Shown: piece after piece, positions 42,097 to 54,049 of the stretch | Layout: each line of letters starts with the position of its first letter | How positions within the stretch are numbered: the first letter of the stretch is position 1 | Assembly (NCBI RefSeq): GCF_002117935.1 | Contig: NZ_BDJE01000011.1 | Location: 32,425 to 96,424 of the forward strand | Length of the DNA: 64,000 bases | From: Nocardioides sp. PD653-B2 | GTDB lineage: Bacteria > Actinomycetota > Actinomycetes > Propionibacteriales > Nocardioidaceae | Reading direction: 5' to 3' | Program-made: the position numbers and the translations under genes | Notes under the pieces: model-generated | What the model saw: only the letters and a program-made list of their open reading frames with translations | What the model was told of the DNA's origin: nothing | The model's database searches: none

Positions 42097-43395
42097 GTGC
42101 GAGCGTTCGGAGTGGCGGCAGCCCTCGCCCTGACCCTCGCGGTCGGCGCCGTGGCCACCGGGGTCGGCACCGGCGTGGCCGTGGCGGACGACGGCGCCGT
42201 CCCCAGCCACCAGGACATCCACGAAGCCCGGGTCGCCGCCCGCGACAAGGCCGACGACGTCGACGCGGTCCGCGCCCGGCTCGTGCTCGCCAACCAGCGC
42301 CTGCAGGAGTCGGCCATCGCCGCCGCCCAGGCTGCGGAGGCCTACAACGGGGCCCGCTGGCGCGCCGCGGAGGCCCGCCGGGCCGCCGTCGAGACGCAGC
42401 GGCGATCGGCGGTCGCGGAGGCCGACGTCCAGCGCCAGCGGGAGGCGTACGGCGACGCGCTCGTCACGTCGTACGAGATGTCCCCGGGGCTGACCGCGTT
42501 CTCCGCGATCGTCCGCTCCGACGGGATCGGCACGGTCGTCGAGCGGACCACCAGCCTGCAGAACGCCGAGGCGGCGCTCGACGGCAACTACAACGAGTTC
42601 CGCGCCGCGGCCACCCTCGCCGACGTCGCGCAGCAGCAGGCCGAGGATGCCGAGGACGACGCCGTCGCCGCCGAGCAGGAGGCCCAGGACGCTCGCGACC
42701 AGGCCCGGGCCGCCGCCGACGCGGCCGCCGCCGACGCAGTGTCGATCGCCGACGAGAAGGCCGCGCTGATCGCCCAGCTCGCCGACCTCCAGCACATCAG
42801 CGTGGAGCTCGCCCAGCGCCGCCAGTCCGCCCTCGAGCAGCAGGCCGCCGAGGCCGCGGCCGCCGCGGCCCAGCACGAGCAGGAGGCCGAGGAGCAGAGC
42901 ACCCCGAGCCCCGAGCCCAGCGCGCCGGCGCCCACCCCGGACCCCGAGTCCGCACCCCCCTCGACCCCGACGCCGCCGACCACCCCCGCACCCACCCCGC
43001 CTGCCCCCACGCCCACCCCGCCCGCCCCCGCGTCCGGCGCCCAGGCAGCGATCTCGTTCGCCCGCGCCCAGATCGGTGAGCCCTATCGCTGGGGAGCATC
43101 GGGCCCCAGCGCGTGGGACTGCTCCGGTCTGACCATGGGCGCGTGGGGTGCGGGTGGGAAGTCCCTCCCGCACTACTCGGTGGCGCAGTACGAGCAGTCG
43201 ACGCCGATCTCGGCCGGCCAGCTCCAGCCGGGCGACCTGGTGTTCTGGGGCTCGTCGTCCGACCCGGGCTCGATCTACCACGTCGCGCTCTATGCCGGTG
43301 GCGGCCAGATCATCCAGGCGCCGCGTACGGGCCGTCCGGTCGAGGAGGTCTCGATGTACTCCTGGACGACCCCCGGCTTCTACGCCCGCCCCTGA
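42097..43395 (+). CDS. secreted NlpC/P60 peptidoglycan endopeptidase (RipA-like)
   Basis: This 432-residue protein has a signal peptide (about 1-30) and a long Ala/Glu/Gln-rich coiled coil (about 40-265). A Pro/Thr/Ser linker (about 268-310) leads to an NlpC/P60 domain with catalytic C342 (DCSGL) and H395 (YHVALYAG). It cleaves peptide stems of peptidoglycan, probably at the septum, with the coiled coil acting as regulator or tether. The GTG at 42097 follows a GGGGGG stretch. Its upstream region is unusually AT-rich for this genome. Confidence 0.92.
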   Translation: MRAFGVAAALALTLAVGAVATGVGTGVAVADDGAVPSHQDIHEARVAARDKADDVDAVRARLVLANQRLQESAIAAAQAAEAYNGARWRAAEARRAAVETQRRSAVAEADVQRQREAYGDALVTSYEMSPGLTAFSAIVRSDGIGTVVERTTSLQNAEAALDGNYNEFRAAATLADVAQQQAEDAEDDAVAAEQEAQDARDQARAAADAAAADAVSIADEKAALIAQLADLQHISVELAQRRQSALEQQAAEAAAAAAQHEQEAEEQSTPSPEPSAPAPTPDPESAPPSTPTPPTTPAPTPPAPTPTPPAPASGAQAAISFARAQIGEPYRWGASGPSAWDCSGLTMGAWGAGGKSLPHYSVAQYEQSTPISAGQLQPGDLVFWGSSSDPGSIYHVALYAGGGQIIQAPRTGRPVEEVSMYSWTTPGFYARP

Positions 43396-43465
43396 GGGGC
43401 GCAGGTCACACGATCCCGGTCCAGAGCACTGCTTGAAGCCTGAACGGCCTGGGTAGCGTCGGGAC

Positions 43466-45427
43466 ATGGCCACCGACACCGTCGCACCCGCCGCGCAGGG
43501 ATACGTCCAGCCCGAGGTCGACGTACCCGCGCTGACCGCCCTCCTCGACGGCAAGTACGCCGAGGTGCGCAACCTGGTGCGCAGCAACCTCGCCGAGTAC
43601 GCGTCGATCCTCGACGACGCCGAGCAGCTCTCGACGGACGAGTTCCGGGAGCGGGTCAAGGACGTCGTCGTCGAGATGGCCGCCACCGGCCAGACCGGCA
43701 TGGGCTTCCCCCAGGAGTACGGCGGCGGGGGCGACATCGGCGCCTCGATCGCGGCCTTCGAGACGCTCGCGTACGGCGACCTCTCGGTGCTGGTGAAGGT
43801 CGGCGTCCAGTTCGGCCTCTTCGGCGGTGCGATCCTCCAGCTCGGCACCCAGGAGCACCACGACGCCTACCTGGCCGACCTGATCACCGGCAAGCTGATG
43901 GGCTGCTTCGCGATGACGGAGACCGGCCACGGCTCCAACGTCCAGGCGCTCGGCACCGTCGCGACCTACGACGTCGCGACGCAGGAGTTCGTGATCACCA
44001 CGACCACCGAGGATGCCCGCAAGGACTACATCGGCAACGCCGCGAAGCACGCCCAGGTCGCGGCCGTCTTCGCCCAGCTCGAGGTCGGCGGCAAGTCCGA
44101 GGGCGTGCACGCCTTCGTCGTGCCGATCCGCGAGAACGGCAAGCCCTGTCCGGGCGTCCGGATCGAGGACGACGGCCTCAAGATGGGCCTCAACGGCGTC
44201 GACAACGGCCGGATCTGGTTCGACCAGGTGCGGGTGCCGCGCACGGCGCTGCTCAACCGGTTCGCCGACGTGACCCCGGCGGGCGTCTACGAGAGCGAGA
44301 TCGAGAACCCCAACCGGCGCTTCTTCACGATGCTCGGCACCCTGGTCCAGGGTCGCGTGTGCGTCGGCGGCGCCGGCATCAACGCGAGCAAGGTGGCGCT
44401 GGCGATCGCCACGAAGTACGCCGTACGCCGTCGTCAGTTCGAGGCGACGTCCGACGAGCACGAGGAGCTGCTCCTCGACTACGGCATGCACCAGCGCCGG
44501 CTCTTCCCGCTGATCGCGCGGACCTACGCGCTGCACTTCGCCCAGGAGGTCGTCGCGTCCCAGCTGCACGATGTCTTCTCCGGGATCACCGACGACGACA
44601 TCGCCCGTCGCGAGCTCGAGTCGCGCGCGGCCGGCACCAAGGCGCTCGGCACGTGGCACGCAACCCGCACCATCCAGGAGTGCCGCGAGGCCTGTGGGGG
44701 AGCGGGCTACCTGGCGGTCAACCGCTTCGCCGCGCTCAAGGCCGACACCGACGTGTTCACGACGTTCGAGGGTGACAACCACGTGCTGCTGCAGCTCGTC
44801 GCGAAGGGCCTGCTCACCGACTACGCGAGCGAGTTCGAGGACATGGACCAGCTCGGGATGGTCCGGTTCGTCACCAACCTCGCGGTCGAGACCGTGATCG
44901 AGAAGACGTCGGCCCACAAGCTGCTCGAGCGGGTCAAGGACCTCCTGCCCGGCGGCGACCAGTGGGACCAGGACGCCGGCCTGCTGGACCCCGACTACCA
45001 GCTCGCGATGCTCCGCTTCCGCGAGGAGCACATGCTGGCCGGCGTCGCCCGGCGCCTGAAGCGCGGGATCGACCAGAAGATGAATCCGGGCGAGGTGTTC
45101 TCCCGGGTGCAGGACCACGTGATCGGCGCCGCCAACGCGCACGTCGAGCGGCTGGTCCTGGAGGCGTTCGTCGACAAGACCCGCTCGCTCCCCGCGGGTG
45201 ACCAGAAGGTCGCGCTCGGCCTGCTCTGCGACCTGTTCGCGCTGTCGACCATCGAGGCCGATCGGGCGTGGTTCATGGAGCACGGCCGGCTCACCGTGCA
45301 GCGCTCCAAGGCGATCAGCCGCGAGATCGGCAGCCTCTGCCGCAAGGTCCGCCCGATCGCCGTCGACCTCGTCGACGCCTGGGGCGTCCCGGTCGAGATG
45401 CTCCGGTCCCCGGATCTGGTCGGCTAG
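43466..45427 (+). CDS. acyl-CoA oxidase / acyl-CoA dehydrogenase family protein
   Basis: This 653-residue FAD enzyme is longer than ordinary acyl-CoA dehydrogenases (about 380) and has the C-terminal extension of acyl-CoA oxidases. CFAMTETGHGSNVQ near 149-162, REACGGAGYLA with the catalytic Glu region, and TTFEGDNHVLLQL are ACOX-type motifs. It would form the 2,3-double bond in acyl-CoA during beta-oxidation, passing electrons to oxygen or an ETF. It is a single gene followed by a palindromic element. Confidence 0.88.
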   Translation: MATDTVAPAAQGYVQPEVDVPALTALLDGKYAEVRNLVRSNLAEYASILDDAEQLSTDEFRERVKDVVVEMAATGQTGMGFPQEYGGGGDIGASIAAFETLAYGDLSVLVKVGVQFGLFGGAILQLGTQEHHDAYLADLITGKLMGCFAMTETGHGSNVQALGTVATYDVATQEFVITTTTEDARKDYIGNAAKHAQVAAVFAQLEVGGKSEGVHAFVVPIRENGKPCPGVRIEDDGLKMGLNGVDNGRIWFDQVRVPRTALLNRFADVTPAGVYESEIENPNRRFFTMLGTLVQGRVCVGGAGINASKVALAIATKYAVRRRQFEATSDEHEELLLDYGMHQRRLFPLIARTYALHFAQEVVASQLHDVFSGITDDDIARRELESRAAGTKALGTWHATRTIQECREACGGAGYLAVNRFAALKADTDVFTTFEGDNHVLLQLVAKGLLTDYASEFEDMDQLGMVRFVTNLAVETVIEKTSAHKLLERVKDLLPGGDQWDQDAGLLDPDYQLAMLRFREEHMLAGVARRLKRGIDQKMNPGEVFSRVQDHVIGAANAHVERLVLEAFVDKTRSLPAGDQKVALGLLCDLFALSTIEADRAWFMEHGRLTVQRSKAISREIGSLCRKVRPIAVDLVDAWGVPVEMLRSPDLVG

Positions 45428-45450
45428 TCACACCAGCCCCAGGAATCCCC

Positions 45451-45530
45451 GGTTGGCCGGTGAGACCCGCACGACACGCCGTGCCGACACGGCGTGTCGC
45501 GTGGCTTTCACCGGCCAACCGGTGAAACCC
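45451..45530. repeat. nested palindromic intergenic element, copy 2
   Basis: The outer arms GGTTGGCCGGTGA (45451-45463) and its exact complement (45508-45520) enclose an inner 11-bp stem, GACACGCCGTG (45473-45483) with 45488-45498, around a CCGA loop. A further palindrome, TTTCACCGG-CCAA-CCGGTGAAA, lies at 45506-45527. It sits between convergent genes, where it may terminate both, and shares a 21-base identity with copy 1. Confidence 0.8.
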
Positions 45531-45548
45531 GCGCCACGACGAGCCCGG

Positions 45549-46103
45549 TCAGTGAGCCTGGGGGAGACCCTGGCCCGGAGGATGCGGCTGGCTCTCGGAG
45601 TGGCCCTCGGTCTTGAGCCGCTCGAACGACGCGTAGACCTCGGCCTCGGCCTCGGTGCGGCCGACCCACTCGGCGCCCTCGACGGACTTGCCGGGCTCGA
45701 GGTCCTTGTAGACCTCGAAGAAGTGCTGGATCTCGAGGCGGTCGAACTTGGAGACGTGCGCGATGTCGCGCAGGTGCTCGAGGCGCGGGTCGGTCGCGGG
45801 GACACAGAGGACCTTGTCGTCGCCGCCGGCCTCGTCGGTCATGCGGAACATGCCGATCGCGCGGCACTTGATCAGGCAGCCGGGGAAGGTCGGTTCCTGG
45901 AGCAGGACCATCGCGTCGAGCGGGTCGCCGTCCAGGCCGAGGGTGTTCTCGATGTAGCCGTAGTCGGCGGGGTACTGCGTCGACGTGAACAGGGTGCGGT
46001 CGAGACGGATCCGGCCGGACTCGTGGTCGACCTCGTACTTGTTGCGCACACCCTTGGGGATCTCCACCAGCACGTCGAACTCGAGCACGTCTTCCTCCGC
46101 CAT
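45549..46103 (-). CDS. ppa: inorganic pyrophosphatase, family I
   Basis: This 184-residue cytoplasmic enzyme hydrolyses pyrophosphate and pulls biosynthetic reactions forward. The family I signature [10 protein letters not shown] is present with its acidic metal ligands, as are [11 protein letters not shown] and [11 protein letters not shown]. The ATG at 46103 is chosen by spacing to the upstream GGA; ATG 46109 is possible. It diverges from the carboxypeptidase gene. Confidence 0.95.
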   Translation of the reverse strand: MAEEDVLEFDVLVEIPKGVRNKYEVDHESGRIRLDRTLFTSTQYPADYGYIENTLGLDGDPLDAMVLLQEPTFPGCLIKCRAIGMFRMTDEAGGDDKVLCVPATDPRLEHLRDIAHVSKFDRLEIQHFFEVYKDLEPGKSVEGAEWVGRTEAEAEVYASFERLKTEGHSESQPHPPGQGLPQAH

Positions 46104-46190
46104 CGTCATCTGTCCAGGAGGCCCGCGAGGCAGGCTTCGGCCAGTCTCCCGCACAATGACGGCAAACGTGCAGTCGGGAAGAGGTGAACT

Positions 46191-47597
46191 GTGGCGAGAC
46201 GTGACTCACACCACGGCTCACGCCTGGCCTTCTGGCTTCCCGTGCTGCTGGTCGTGGCCCTCCTCGGCTCGGCAGGGGTGGCCTACCGGCTCGACGACGA
46301 CCAGCCCGACCCGACCCACGACCCGGCCGCCGTCGCGCCGCCCGCCGGGCTGGTCCTGCCCGCTCTCAGCACCCCGGCGCCCGTCGCCGAGCCGGCGGCG
46401 GGCCCGCTCGACCCCGGGAAGGTACGGCGCGCGGTCGCCCCGCTGCTCGAGGACGACGACCTCGGTCCAGCCGTGCTGGCCACGGTGTCGGCCCTCGACG
46501 GCACCCTCCTCTTCTCGGCCGGCATGGGGACGGCGACCCCGGCGTCGACACTCAAGCTCCTGACGACCGCGGCCGCCCTCGAGGCCCTCGGTCCGGAGCA
46601 CACGTTCGCCACGACCGTGGTCTCCGACGCTCCGGGGTGGATCGTGCTGGTCGGGGGCGGTGACCCGCTGCTGGCGAGCAGGCCCGGCCGCCGGGCGGCG
46701 TACCCGCACCCGGCCGACGTCGTCACCCTCGCCAGGGCGACCGCGCAGGCGCTCCAGGACAGCGGCCGCACCCGGGTCCGGCTGGGCTACGACACCAGCC
46801 TCTTCTCCGGTCCGGCCGTGAACCCGCACTGGCCGGCGACCTACGTCCCCGAGGCCGTCGTGTCCCCGATCTCACCGCTCTGGGTCGACGAGGGCCGCCC
46901 GGCCACCGGGTCCGGTCGGGTCGACGACCCCGCAGCAGCCGCCGCGACCGCGTTCGCAGCGGCCCTCGACCGGGCCGGGGTCGAGGTCGTCGGGGCGCCC
47001 CGCCCGCGCCCGGCCCCGCCGGACGCCGCCGAGCTCGCCCGGGTCACCAGCCCGCCGCTGTCGCAGATCGTCGAGCACACCCTCGAGTTCAGCGACAACG
47101 AGGCCGCCGAGGTGCTCCTGCGCCAGGTCGGCCGCGCGACCGGCGACGACGGGTCGTCCAGGGCCGGCGTCACCGGCGTCCTCCACACCCTCGAGACGCT
47201 CGGGGTGCCGACCACGGGGGCCAGGCTGTACGACGGCAGCGGGCTCTCCCGCGACGACCTGGTCAGCCCGGACACCCTGGCGGCCCTGCTCCGGACCGCC
47301 GCCGCCGTCGGCCACCCCGAGCTGCGCGCCGTGATCAGCGGGCTGCCGGTGGCCGGCTTCAACGGCTCGCTCGCCGACCGCTTCGGTGACGCCGAGCGGG
47401 GCCGGGGCCTGGTCCGGGCCAAGACCGGCACCCTGGCGGGTGTCAACGGCCTGGCCGGCACCGTGACCGACCGGGACGGCCGGCCGATGGTCTTCGCGCT
47501 CCTCGCCGACCGCGTCGCGCTGGTCGACAGGTTCACCGCCGAGGACGCCCTCGACGCGGTCGCCACGGCGCTCGCGGCCTGCCACTGCGGAGCGTGA
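46191..47597 (+). CDS. dacB: D-alanyl-D-alanine carboxypeptidase/endopeptidase (PBP4 type)
   Basis: This 468-residue penicillin-binding protein has an N-terminal membrane segment (about 12-32) and the three active-site motifs: S119-TLK, S301-D-N and K411-T-G. The large gap between the first two motifs holds the extra domain typical of the S13 (DacB/PBP4) family. It trims or cleaves peptidoglycan peptides outside the membrane. The GTG at 46191 follows GGGAAGAGG. Confidence 0.92.
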   Translation: MARRDSHHGSRLAFWLPVLLVVALLGSAGVAYRLDDDQPDPTHDPAAVAPPAGLVLPALSTPAPVAEPAAGPLDPGKVRRAVAPLLEDDDLGPAVLATVSALDGTLLFSAGMGTATPASTLKLLTTAAALEALGPEHTFATTVVSDAPGWIVLVGGGDPLLASRPGRRAAYPHPADVVTLARATAQALQDSGRTRVRLGYDTSLFSGPAVNPHWPATYVPEAVVSPISPLWVDEGRPATGSGRVDDPAAAAATAFAAALDRAGVEVVGAPRPRPAPPDAAELARVTSPPLSQIVEHTLEFSDNEAAEVLLRQVGRATGDDGSSRAGVTGVLHTLETLGVPTTGARLYDGSGLSRDDLVSPDTLAALLRTAAAVGHPELRAVISGLPVAGFNGSLADRFGDAERGRGLVRAKTGTLAGVNGLAGTVTDRDGRPMVFALLADRVALVDRFTAEDALDAVATALAACHCGA

Positions 47598-47626
47598 GCG
47601 TTGGCGCCCACGGGTACGGTCGGCGC

Positions 47627-48667
47627 ATGACGAGCAGCGGGTCCGGCATGGTCGACTGGGACCTCGCGGTCTCGATCGGGTCCAGGATCGCCGGCGACGG
47701 ACCCGCCATCTCCCGCGGCGAGGCCGCGGCCGCGGTCGCCGAGCTCCGGGCCGATGCCGACCGCTCGACGGGTCTGGTCCGGGAGTTCACCGGCCTGGTG
47801 GCCGCCGACCGTACGGCGCCGGTCCTGGTCGTCGACCGGCCCGGGTGGGTGCAGGCGAACGCCGACGGGTTCGCCACCGCGCTCGCGCCGATGGTCGACA
47901 AGCTCAGCTCCGGCAAGAGCGCACCGTCGGGGCTGGCCAAGGCGATCGGCTCCCGGGTCACCGGCGCCGAGGTCGGGGGGCTGCTGGGCTTCCTCGCCGG
48001 CAAGGTCCTCGGCCAGTTCGACCCGTTCCACGCGCCCTCCGGCCGGCTGCTGCTGGTGGCCCCCAACATCGTCCACGTGGAGCGTGAGCTCGAGGTGGAC
48101 CCGCACGACTTCCGGCTCTGGGTGTGCCTCCACGAGGAGACGCACCGGGTGCAGTTCACCGCCGTGCCGTGGCTGACCGACCACCTCCTCGCCGAGATGC
48201 ACGCCATCGCCGACACCCTCGAGCCGGCCAAGCTCCTCGACGAGGGCCTCGGCCGGATCACCGAGGCGCTCAGGAGCGCCCGGAGCGGCGGCAGCCTCCT
48301 CGACGTCATCGGCAACCCCGAGCAGAAGGAGATCGTCGACCGGGTCACCGGCGTCATGTCGCTGCTCGAGGGTCACGCCGACGTGGTCATGGACGGCGTC
48401 GGCCCGTCCGTCATCCCGACCGTCGGTGACATCCGCACCCGCTTCAACCGGCGCCGCAAGGGCGTCGGCACCCTCGACCGCGTGCTGCGCCGGCTGCTGG
48501 GGCTCGACGCCAAGATGGCGCAGTACCGCGACGGCGCGAAGTTCGTCCGCGGGGTCGTCGACAAGGCCGGGATGGCGGAGTTCAACGCGGTCTGGGAGCA
48601 CCCGGACAACCTCCCGTCCAAGGCCGAGATCGCCGACCCGCAGGCCTGGGTCTCGCGCGTCCTCTAG
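47627..48667 (+). CDS. DUF2342-family zincin-like protein (putative zinc-dependent metalloprotease / F420-associated)
   Basis: This 346-residue protein of the actinobacterial family often named zinc-dependent metalloprotease or coenzyme F420 biosynthesis-associated protein has the zincin motif HEETH (in CLHEETHRVQF). LEGHADVVMD supplies a likely third ligand. The conserved neighbour tilS follows at 14 bases, as in many actinobacteria. The ATG at 47627 is chosen over GTG 47594. Proteolytic activity is not established for the family. Confidence 0.85.
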   Translation: MTSSGSGMVDWDLAVSIGSRIAGDGPAISRGEAAAAVAELRADADRSTGLVREFTGLVAADRTAPVLVVDRPGWVQANADGFATALAPMVDKLSSGKSAPSGLAKAIGSRVTGAEVGGLLGFLAGKVLGQFDPFHAPSGRLLLVAPNIVHVERELEVDPHDFRLWVCLHEETHRVQFTAVPWLTDHLLAEMHAIADTLEPAKLLDEGLGRITEALRSARSGGSLLDVIGNPEQKEIVDRVTGVMSLLEGHADVVMDGVGPSVIPTVGDIRTRFNRRRKGVGTLDRVLRRLLGLDAKMAQYRDGAKFVRGVVDKAGMAEFNAVWEHPDNLPSKAEIADPQAWVSRVL

Positions 48668-48680
48668 GGTCCGGGCCGTC

Positions 48681-49646
48681 GTGAGCCTCCACCCCGCCGT
48701 CGCCGCCGTCCGGCTGGCCGTACGCCGCGCCCTCGCGCACGTCGAGGCCGGTCAGCCGGTCGTCGTCGCCTGCTCCGGCGGGGCGGACTCGCTCGCGCTG
48801 CTGGCGGCCACCGTGTTCGAGAGCCGCCGGGCCGGCTGGCACGTGATCGGCGCGACCGTCGACCACGGGCTCCAGGGGGGCTCGGCCGAGCACGCGGCCC
48901 ACGTCGTGGAGCAGATGGCCGGGCTCGGTGCCCATGAGACCCTCTCGGCGACCGTCCACGTCGAGGGCGCCGGGCTCGGGCCCGAGGCAGCGGCGCGTCG
49001 GGCCCGGTACGCCGTGCTCGAGAAGATCGCCGAGCGCTTCGGCGCCGCGGCGGTCGTCCTCGGCCACACCCGCGACGACCAGGCGGAGACCGTGCTGCTC
49101 GGCCTGACCCGTGGCTCGGGGGGTCGGTCCCTCGCCGGGATGCGCCGCTCGTTCGACGTGTTCGTGCGGCCCCTGCTCGACGTCGCGCGCGCCGACACGG
49201 TCACCGCCTGCCAGGTCGAGGGCATCGGGTTCTGGGAGGACCCCCACAACGTCGACCCGGCGTACACCCGGGTTCGCGTGCGCTCGCGGGTCCTGCCCGT
49301 CCTGGAGGAGGAGCTCGGGCCCGGCGTCGCCGCGACCCTGGCCCGCACCGCCGACCAGCTGCGGGCCGACATGGACCTCCTCGACGACCAGGCGGAGGCC
49401 GCGCTCGCCCGCCTGGCCGGTCTCCCCGTCGACGGGCTCCTGGCCGAGCCCGTGTCGATCCGACGCCGGGTCCTGCGGCTGGCGGCCCTGGCCGCGGGGG
49501 CGCCTGCCTCCGAGCTGTTCCACGACCACGTGCTCGCGATGGACGCGCTGCTCACCGACTGGCACGGTCAGCGCTGGGCCGAGCTGCCCGGCGCGGTCCG
49601 CTGCCGCCGCGAGGGCGGGCGGCTCCATTTCGGGTCTCGAGGATGA
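48681..49646 (+). CDS. tilS: tRNA(Ile)-lysidine synthetase
   Basis: This 321-residue enzyme adds lysine to C34 of the CAU-anticodon tRNA(Ile), changing decoding from AUG to AUA. The PP-loop SGGADS (32-37) is near the N-terminus, and DHGLQ and GHTRDDQAETVL follow. It is shorter than E. coli TilS, like other actinobacterial forms without the full C-terminal domain. The GTG at 48681 starts it. It lies in the conserved tilS-hpt-ftsH order, here interrupted by one extra gene. Confidence 0.94.
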   Translation: MSLHPAVAAVRLAVRRALAHVEAGQPVVVACSGGADSLALLAATVFESRRAGWHVIGATVDHGLQGGSAEHAAHVVEQMAGLGAHETLSATVHVEGAGLGPEAAARRARYAVLEKIAERFGAAAVVLGHTRDDQAETVLLGLTRGSGGRSLAGMRRSFDVFVRPLLDVARADTVTACQVEGIGFWEDPHNVDPAYTRVRVRSRVLPVLEEELGPGVAATLARTADQLRADMDLLDDQAEAALARLAGLPVDGLLAEPVSIRRRVLRLAALAAGAPASELFHDHVLAMDALLTDWHGQRWAELPGAVRCRREGGRLHFGSRG

Positions 49647-49740
49647 GAAATCACAGGTTTGCACCTGGTGGGCCGATATTCACGTCAGACTCCCTATGAC
49701 CGACCGTCTGGTCAGCGTCACCCCCGAAACGAGGAACGAG

Positions 49741-50460
49741 ATGTCCTACCGTCGTACGGCCGCCGCGGCCGCCGCTCTGATCGCCGTCGCTGCGATCGCA
49801 CCCCAGGCGCTCCCGGCCTCCGCTGCGCCGGCCTCCGGCCACGCCACCTCCGCTCCGCGCGCCGGGTCGGCGCTGATCCAGGGCGTTGTGGTGGACCAGT
49901 TCGGCACGTACCTCGACGACGTCCAGGTGCAGGCCACGAAGGCTGACGGGACCCCGAGCGCATCGGCGCTGACCTACGCGAGCGACCGCGAGGACGGCCC
50001 GCAGCACGGCTACTTCTTCCTCGAGGTGACACGGGGCACCTACACGTTGACCGTCACCCGCGATGGCTACACGACGCTGGTGCTCGACGACATCGAGGTG
50101 GCGAAGGCGCGCCAGAAGGTCAGCCTCGGCGAGATCGAGATCCAGAAGAAGCTCGCCGACACCAGGACGAAGGGTGCGCTCGAGGACAGCTCGATCACGA
50201 CGAAGCAGAACGGCGTGGTCGACGTCGAGGTGTCGTCGAAGGCGACGTCCAAGCCGACCGGCACGGTCGAGGTCCGCGAAGGCCGCGAGGTCCTCGGTGA
50301 GGGCACGCTCAGGACCAAGAACCGCGGCGAGCTCACGATCGGGATCGACAAGCTCGACAAGGGGATCCATCACCTCAAGGTCTACTACCTCGGCTCGTCG
50401 ACGCTCAAGGCCTCGAGCTCCGACAACCTCACCCTCAAGGTCGTCAGGCCCAAGCACTGA
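49741..50460 (+). CDS. secreted protein with carboxypeptidase-regulatory-like and Ig-like domains
   Basis: This 239-residue protein has a signal peptide ending near ASAAPA (about 28-33). A beta-sandwich domain (IQGVVVDQFGTYLDDVQV, later GTYTLTVTRDGYTT) like the carboxypeptidase regulatory fold follows, then a C-terminal bacterial Ig-like domain (KPTGTVEVREGREVLGEGTL). It likely acts at the cell surface in adhesion or wall binding. The ATG at 49741 follows GAGGAACGAG. It separates tilS from hpt, which are usually adjacent. Confidence 0.8.
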   Translation: MSYRRTAAAAAALIAVAAIAPQALPASAAPASGHATSAPRAGSALIQGVVVDQFGTYLDDVQVQATKADGTPSASALTYASDREDGPQHGYFFLEVTRGTYTLTVTRDGYTTLVLDDIEVAKARQKVSLGEIEIQKKLADTRTKGALEDSSITTKQNGVVDVEVSSKATSKPTGTVEVREGREVLGEGTLRTKNRGELTIGIDKLDKGIHHLKVYYLGSSTLKASSSDNLTLKVVRPKH

Positions 50461-50475
50461 CCTAGGCTCTCCGCC

Positions 50476-51027
50476 ATGGACGCTTCGCACGTGGAGAACG
50501 ACCTGGTCAACGTCCTCTTCACCGAGGAGCAGATCCAGACCCGCCTGCGCGAGCTCGCGGCCGAGATCGAGCAGGACTACGCCGGCAAGGACCTCCTCAT
50601 CGTCGGGATCCTGCGCGGCGCGGTGATGGTGATGGCCGACCTCGCGCGCAGCTTCACCCGGCACCTCGAGATGGACTGGATGGCGGTGTCGTCCTACGGC
50701 TCCGGCACGAAGTCCAGCGGCGTCGTCCGGATCCTGAAGGACCTCGACACCGACATCTCCGGGCGGCACGTCGTCATCGTCGACGAGATCATCGACACCG
50801 GCCTGACGCTGTCCTGGCTGACGGCCAACCTCGCCTCGCGCAGCCCCGCGAGCGTCGAGATCTGCACCCTCCTGCGCAAGCCCGAGGCGCTGACCATGCC
50901 GGTCGACGTGCGCTACATCGGCTGGGACATCCCGAACGAGTTCGTCGTCGGCTACGGGCTGGACTACAAGGAGCGCTACCGCAACCTGCGCGACATCGGC
51001 ACCCTCGCCCCGCACGTGTACTCCTGA
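50476..51027 (+). CDS. hpt: hypoxanthine (guanine) phosphoribosyltransferase
   Basis: This 183-residue purine-salvage enzyme joins hypoxanthine or guanine to PRPP. The PRPP loop VVIVDEIIDTGLT (99-111) has the paired acidic residues, GILRGAVMVMADL is the first loop and YGLDYKERYRNL the base-side segment. It is placed before ftsH as in most actinobacteria. Confidence 0.95.
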   Translation: MDASHVENDLVNVLFTEEQIQTRLRELAAEIEQDYAGKDLLIVGILRGAVMVMADLARSFTRHLEMDWMAVSSYGSGTKSSGVVRILKDLDTDISGRHVVIVDEIIDTGLTLSWLTANLASRSPASVEICTLLRKPEALTMPVDVRYIGWDIPNEFVVGYGLDYKERYRNLRDIGTLAPHVYS

Positions 51028-51055
51028 GCGGGGACGCGCCAGCGGACCCGCTGAT

Positions 51056-51113
51056 GGTGGTCGAGCGAGCCGCGCGACCGAGCTCGCGAGGTCGCGACCG
51101 GCGTGTCGAGACC
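51056..51113. repeat. GTGGTCGAG-type dispersed repeat, copy A
   Basis: A 58-base sequence beginning GGTGGTCGAGCGAGCCGCG and ending CGTGTCGAGACC, in the 267-base gap between hpt and ftsH. It matches copy B at 56925-56981 over nearly its whole length with few changes and is partly self-complementary (GGTCGCGACC). The rest of the gap presumably carries the ftsH promoter, which I could not place. Confidence 0.75.
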
Positions 51114-51294
51114 GGGTGAGACGGAAGGCGGCGGCGAGCGCGACCCCAGCCGGCCGTCCCGTGGGCCCGCTGCGCCCCACCCGCCGATTCCTGAGACAAT
51201 GCCCATTGCCCGCGGTGTGTACCGTCGGCAGTTCAGATGAGCGTCCGTCCGGCCAACCGGTCGACGGGCGGCAACGTCGCGTCGAGAGAAGCCT

Positions 51295-53385
<2,091 letters not shown>

Positions 53386-53389
53386 GACC

Positions 53390-54013
53390 GTGACCGACTC
53401 CATCCGCCCCGACGACCGGGCGCCCGAGGACATCCCGCCGTTCGACCAGGCGCGGGCCGAGGCCGCCGTGCGCGAGCTCCTGGCCGCGATCGGCGAGGAC
53501 CCCGACCGCGAGGGGCTGCGGGACACCCCGGCGCGGGTCGCCCGGGCGTACGCGGAGGTCACGTCCGGGATGCGGATGGCCCCGGAGGACGTCCTCACCA
53601 CGACGTTCGACCTCGGACACGACGAGATGGTCCTGGTCCGCGACATCGAGCTGTGGTCGATGTGCGAGCACCACCTGGTGCCGTTCACCGGCGTCGCGCA
53701 CGTGGGCTACATCCCGGCCGAGAGCGGCAAGATCACCGGCATCTCGAAGCTGGCCCGGCTGGTCGACGTCTACGCCAAGCGCCCCCAGGTGCAGGAGCGG
53801 CTGACCACCCAGGTGGCCGACGCGCTGATGCGGATCCTCGACGCCCGCGGCGTGATCGTGGTGATCGAGGCCGAGCACCTCTGCATGACGATGCGCGGGG
53901 TCAAGAAGGCCGGCGCCCGCACCATCACCTCCGCCGTGCGCGGCATCATGCACAACGCCGCGACCCGCTCCGAGGCGATGTCGCTGATCAACAGCAGCCG
54001 CGGCCACCGCTGA
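53390..54013 (+). CDS. folE: GTP cyclohydrolase I
   Basis: This 207-residue enzyme converts GTP to 7,8-dihydroneopterin triphosphate, the first folate step. Zinc ligands are visible as C92 with H95 in CEHHLVPF and C164 in [23 protein letters not shown] is the family core. It starts 4 bases after the ftsH stop at GTG 53390 and heads the folE-folP-folB-folK run. Confidence 0.96.
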   Translation: MTDSIRPDDRAPEDIPPFDQARAEAAVRELLAAIGEDPDREGLRDTPARVARAYAEVTSGMRMAPEDVLTTTFDLGHDEMVLVRDIELWSMCEHHLVPFTGVAHVGYIPAESGKITGISKLARLVDVYAKRPQVQERLTTQVADALMRILDARGVIVVIEAEHLCMTMRGVKKAGARTITSAVRGIMHNAATRSEAMSLINSSRGHR

Positions 54014-54049
54014 CCCCGGCGGGGCCGCACACCGCTAGCCTCGGTGCCC

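Noticed and set aside
49647..49740. Possible pseudogene or small ORF between tilS and the Ig-like gene
   Set aside because: No start with a ribosome site and no conserved frame; it reads as a leader region.
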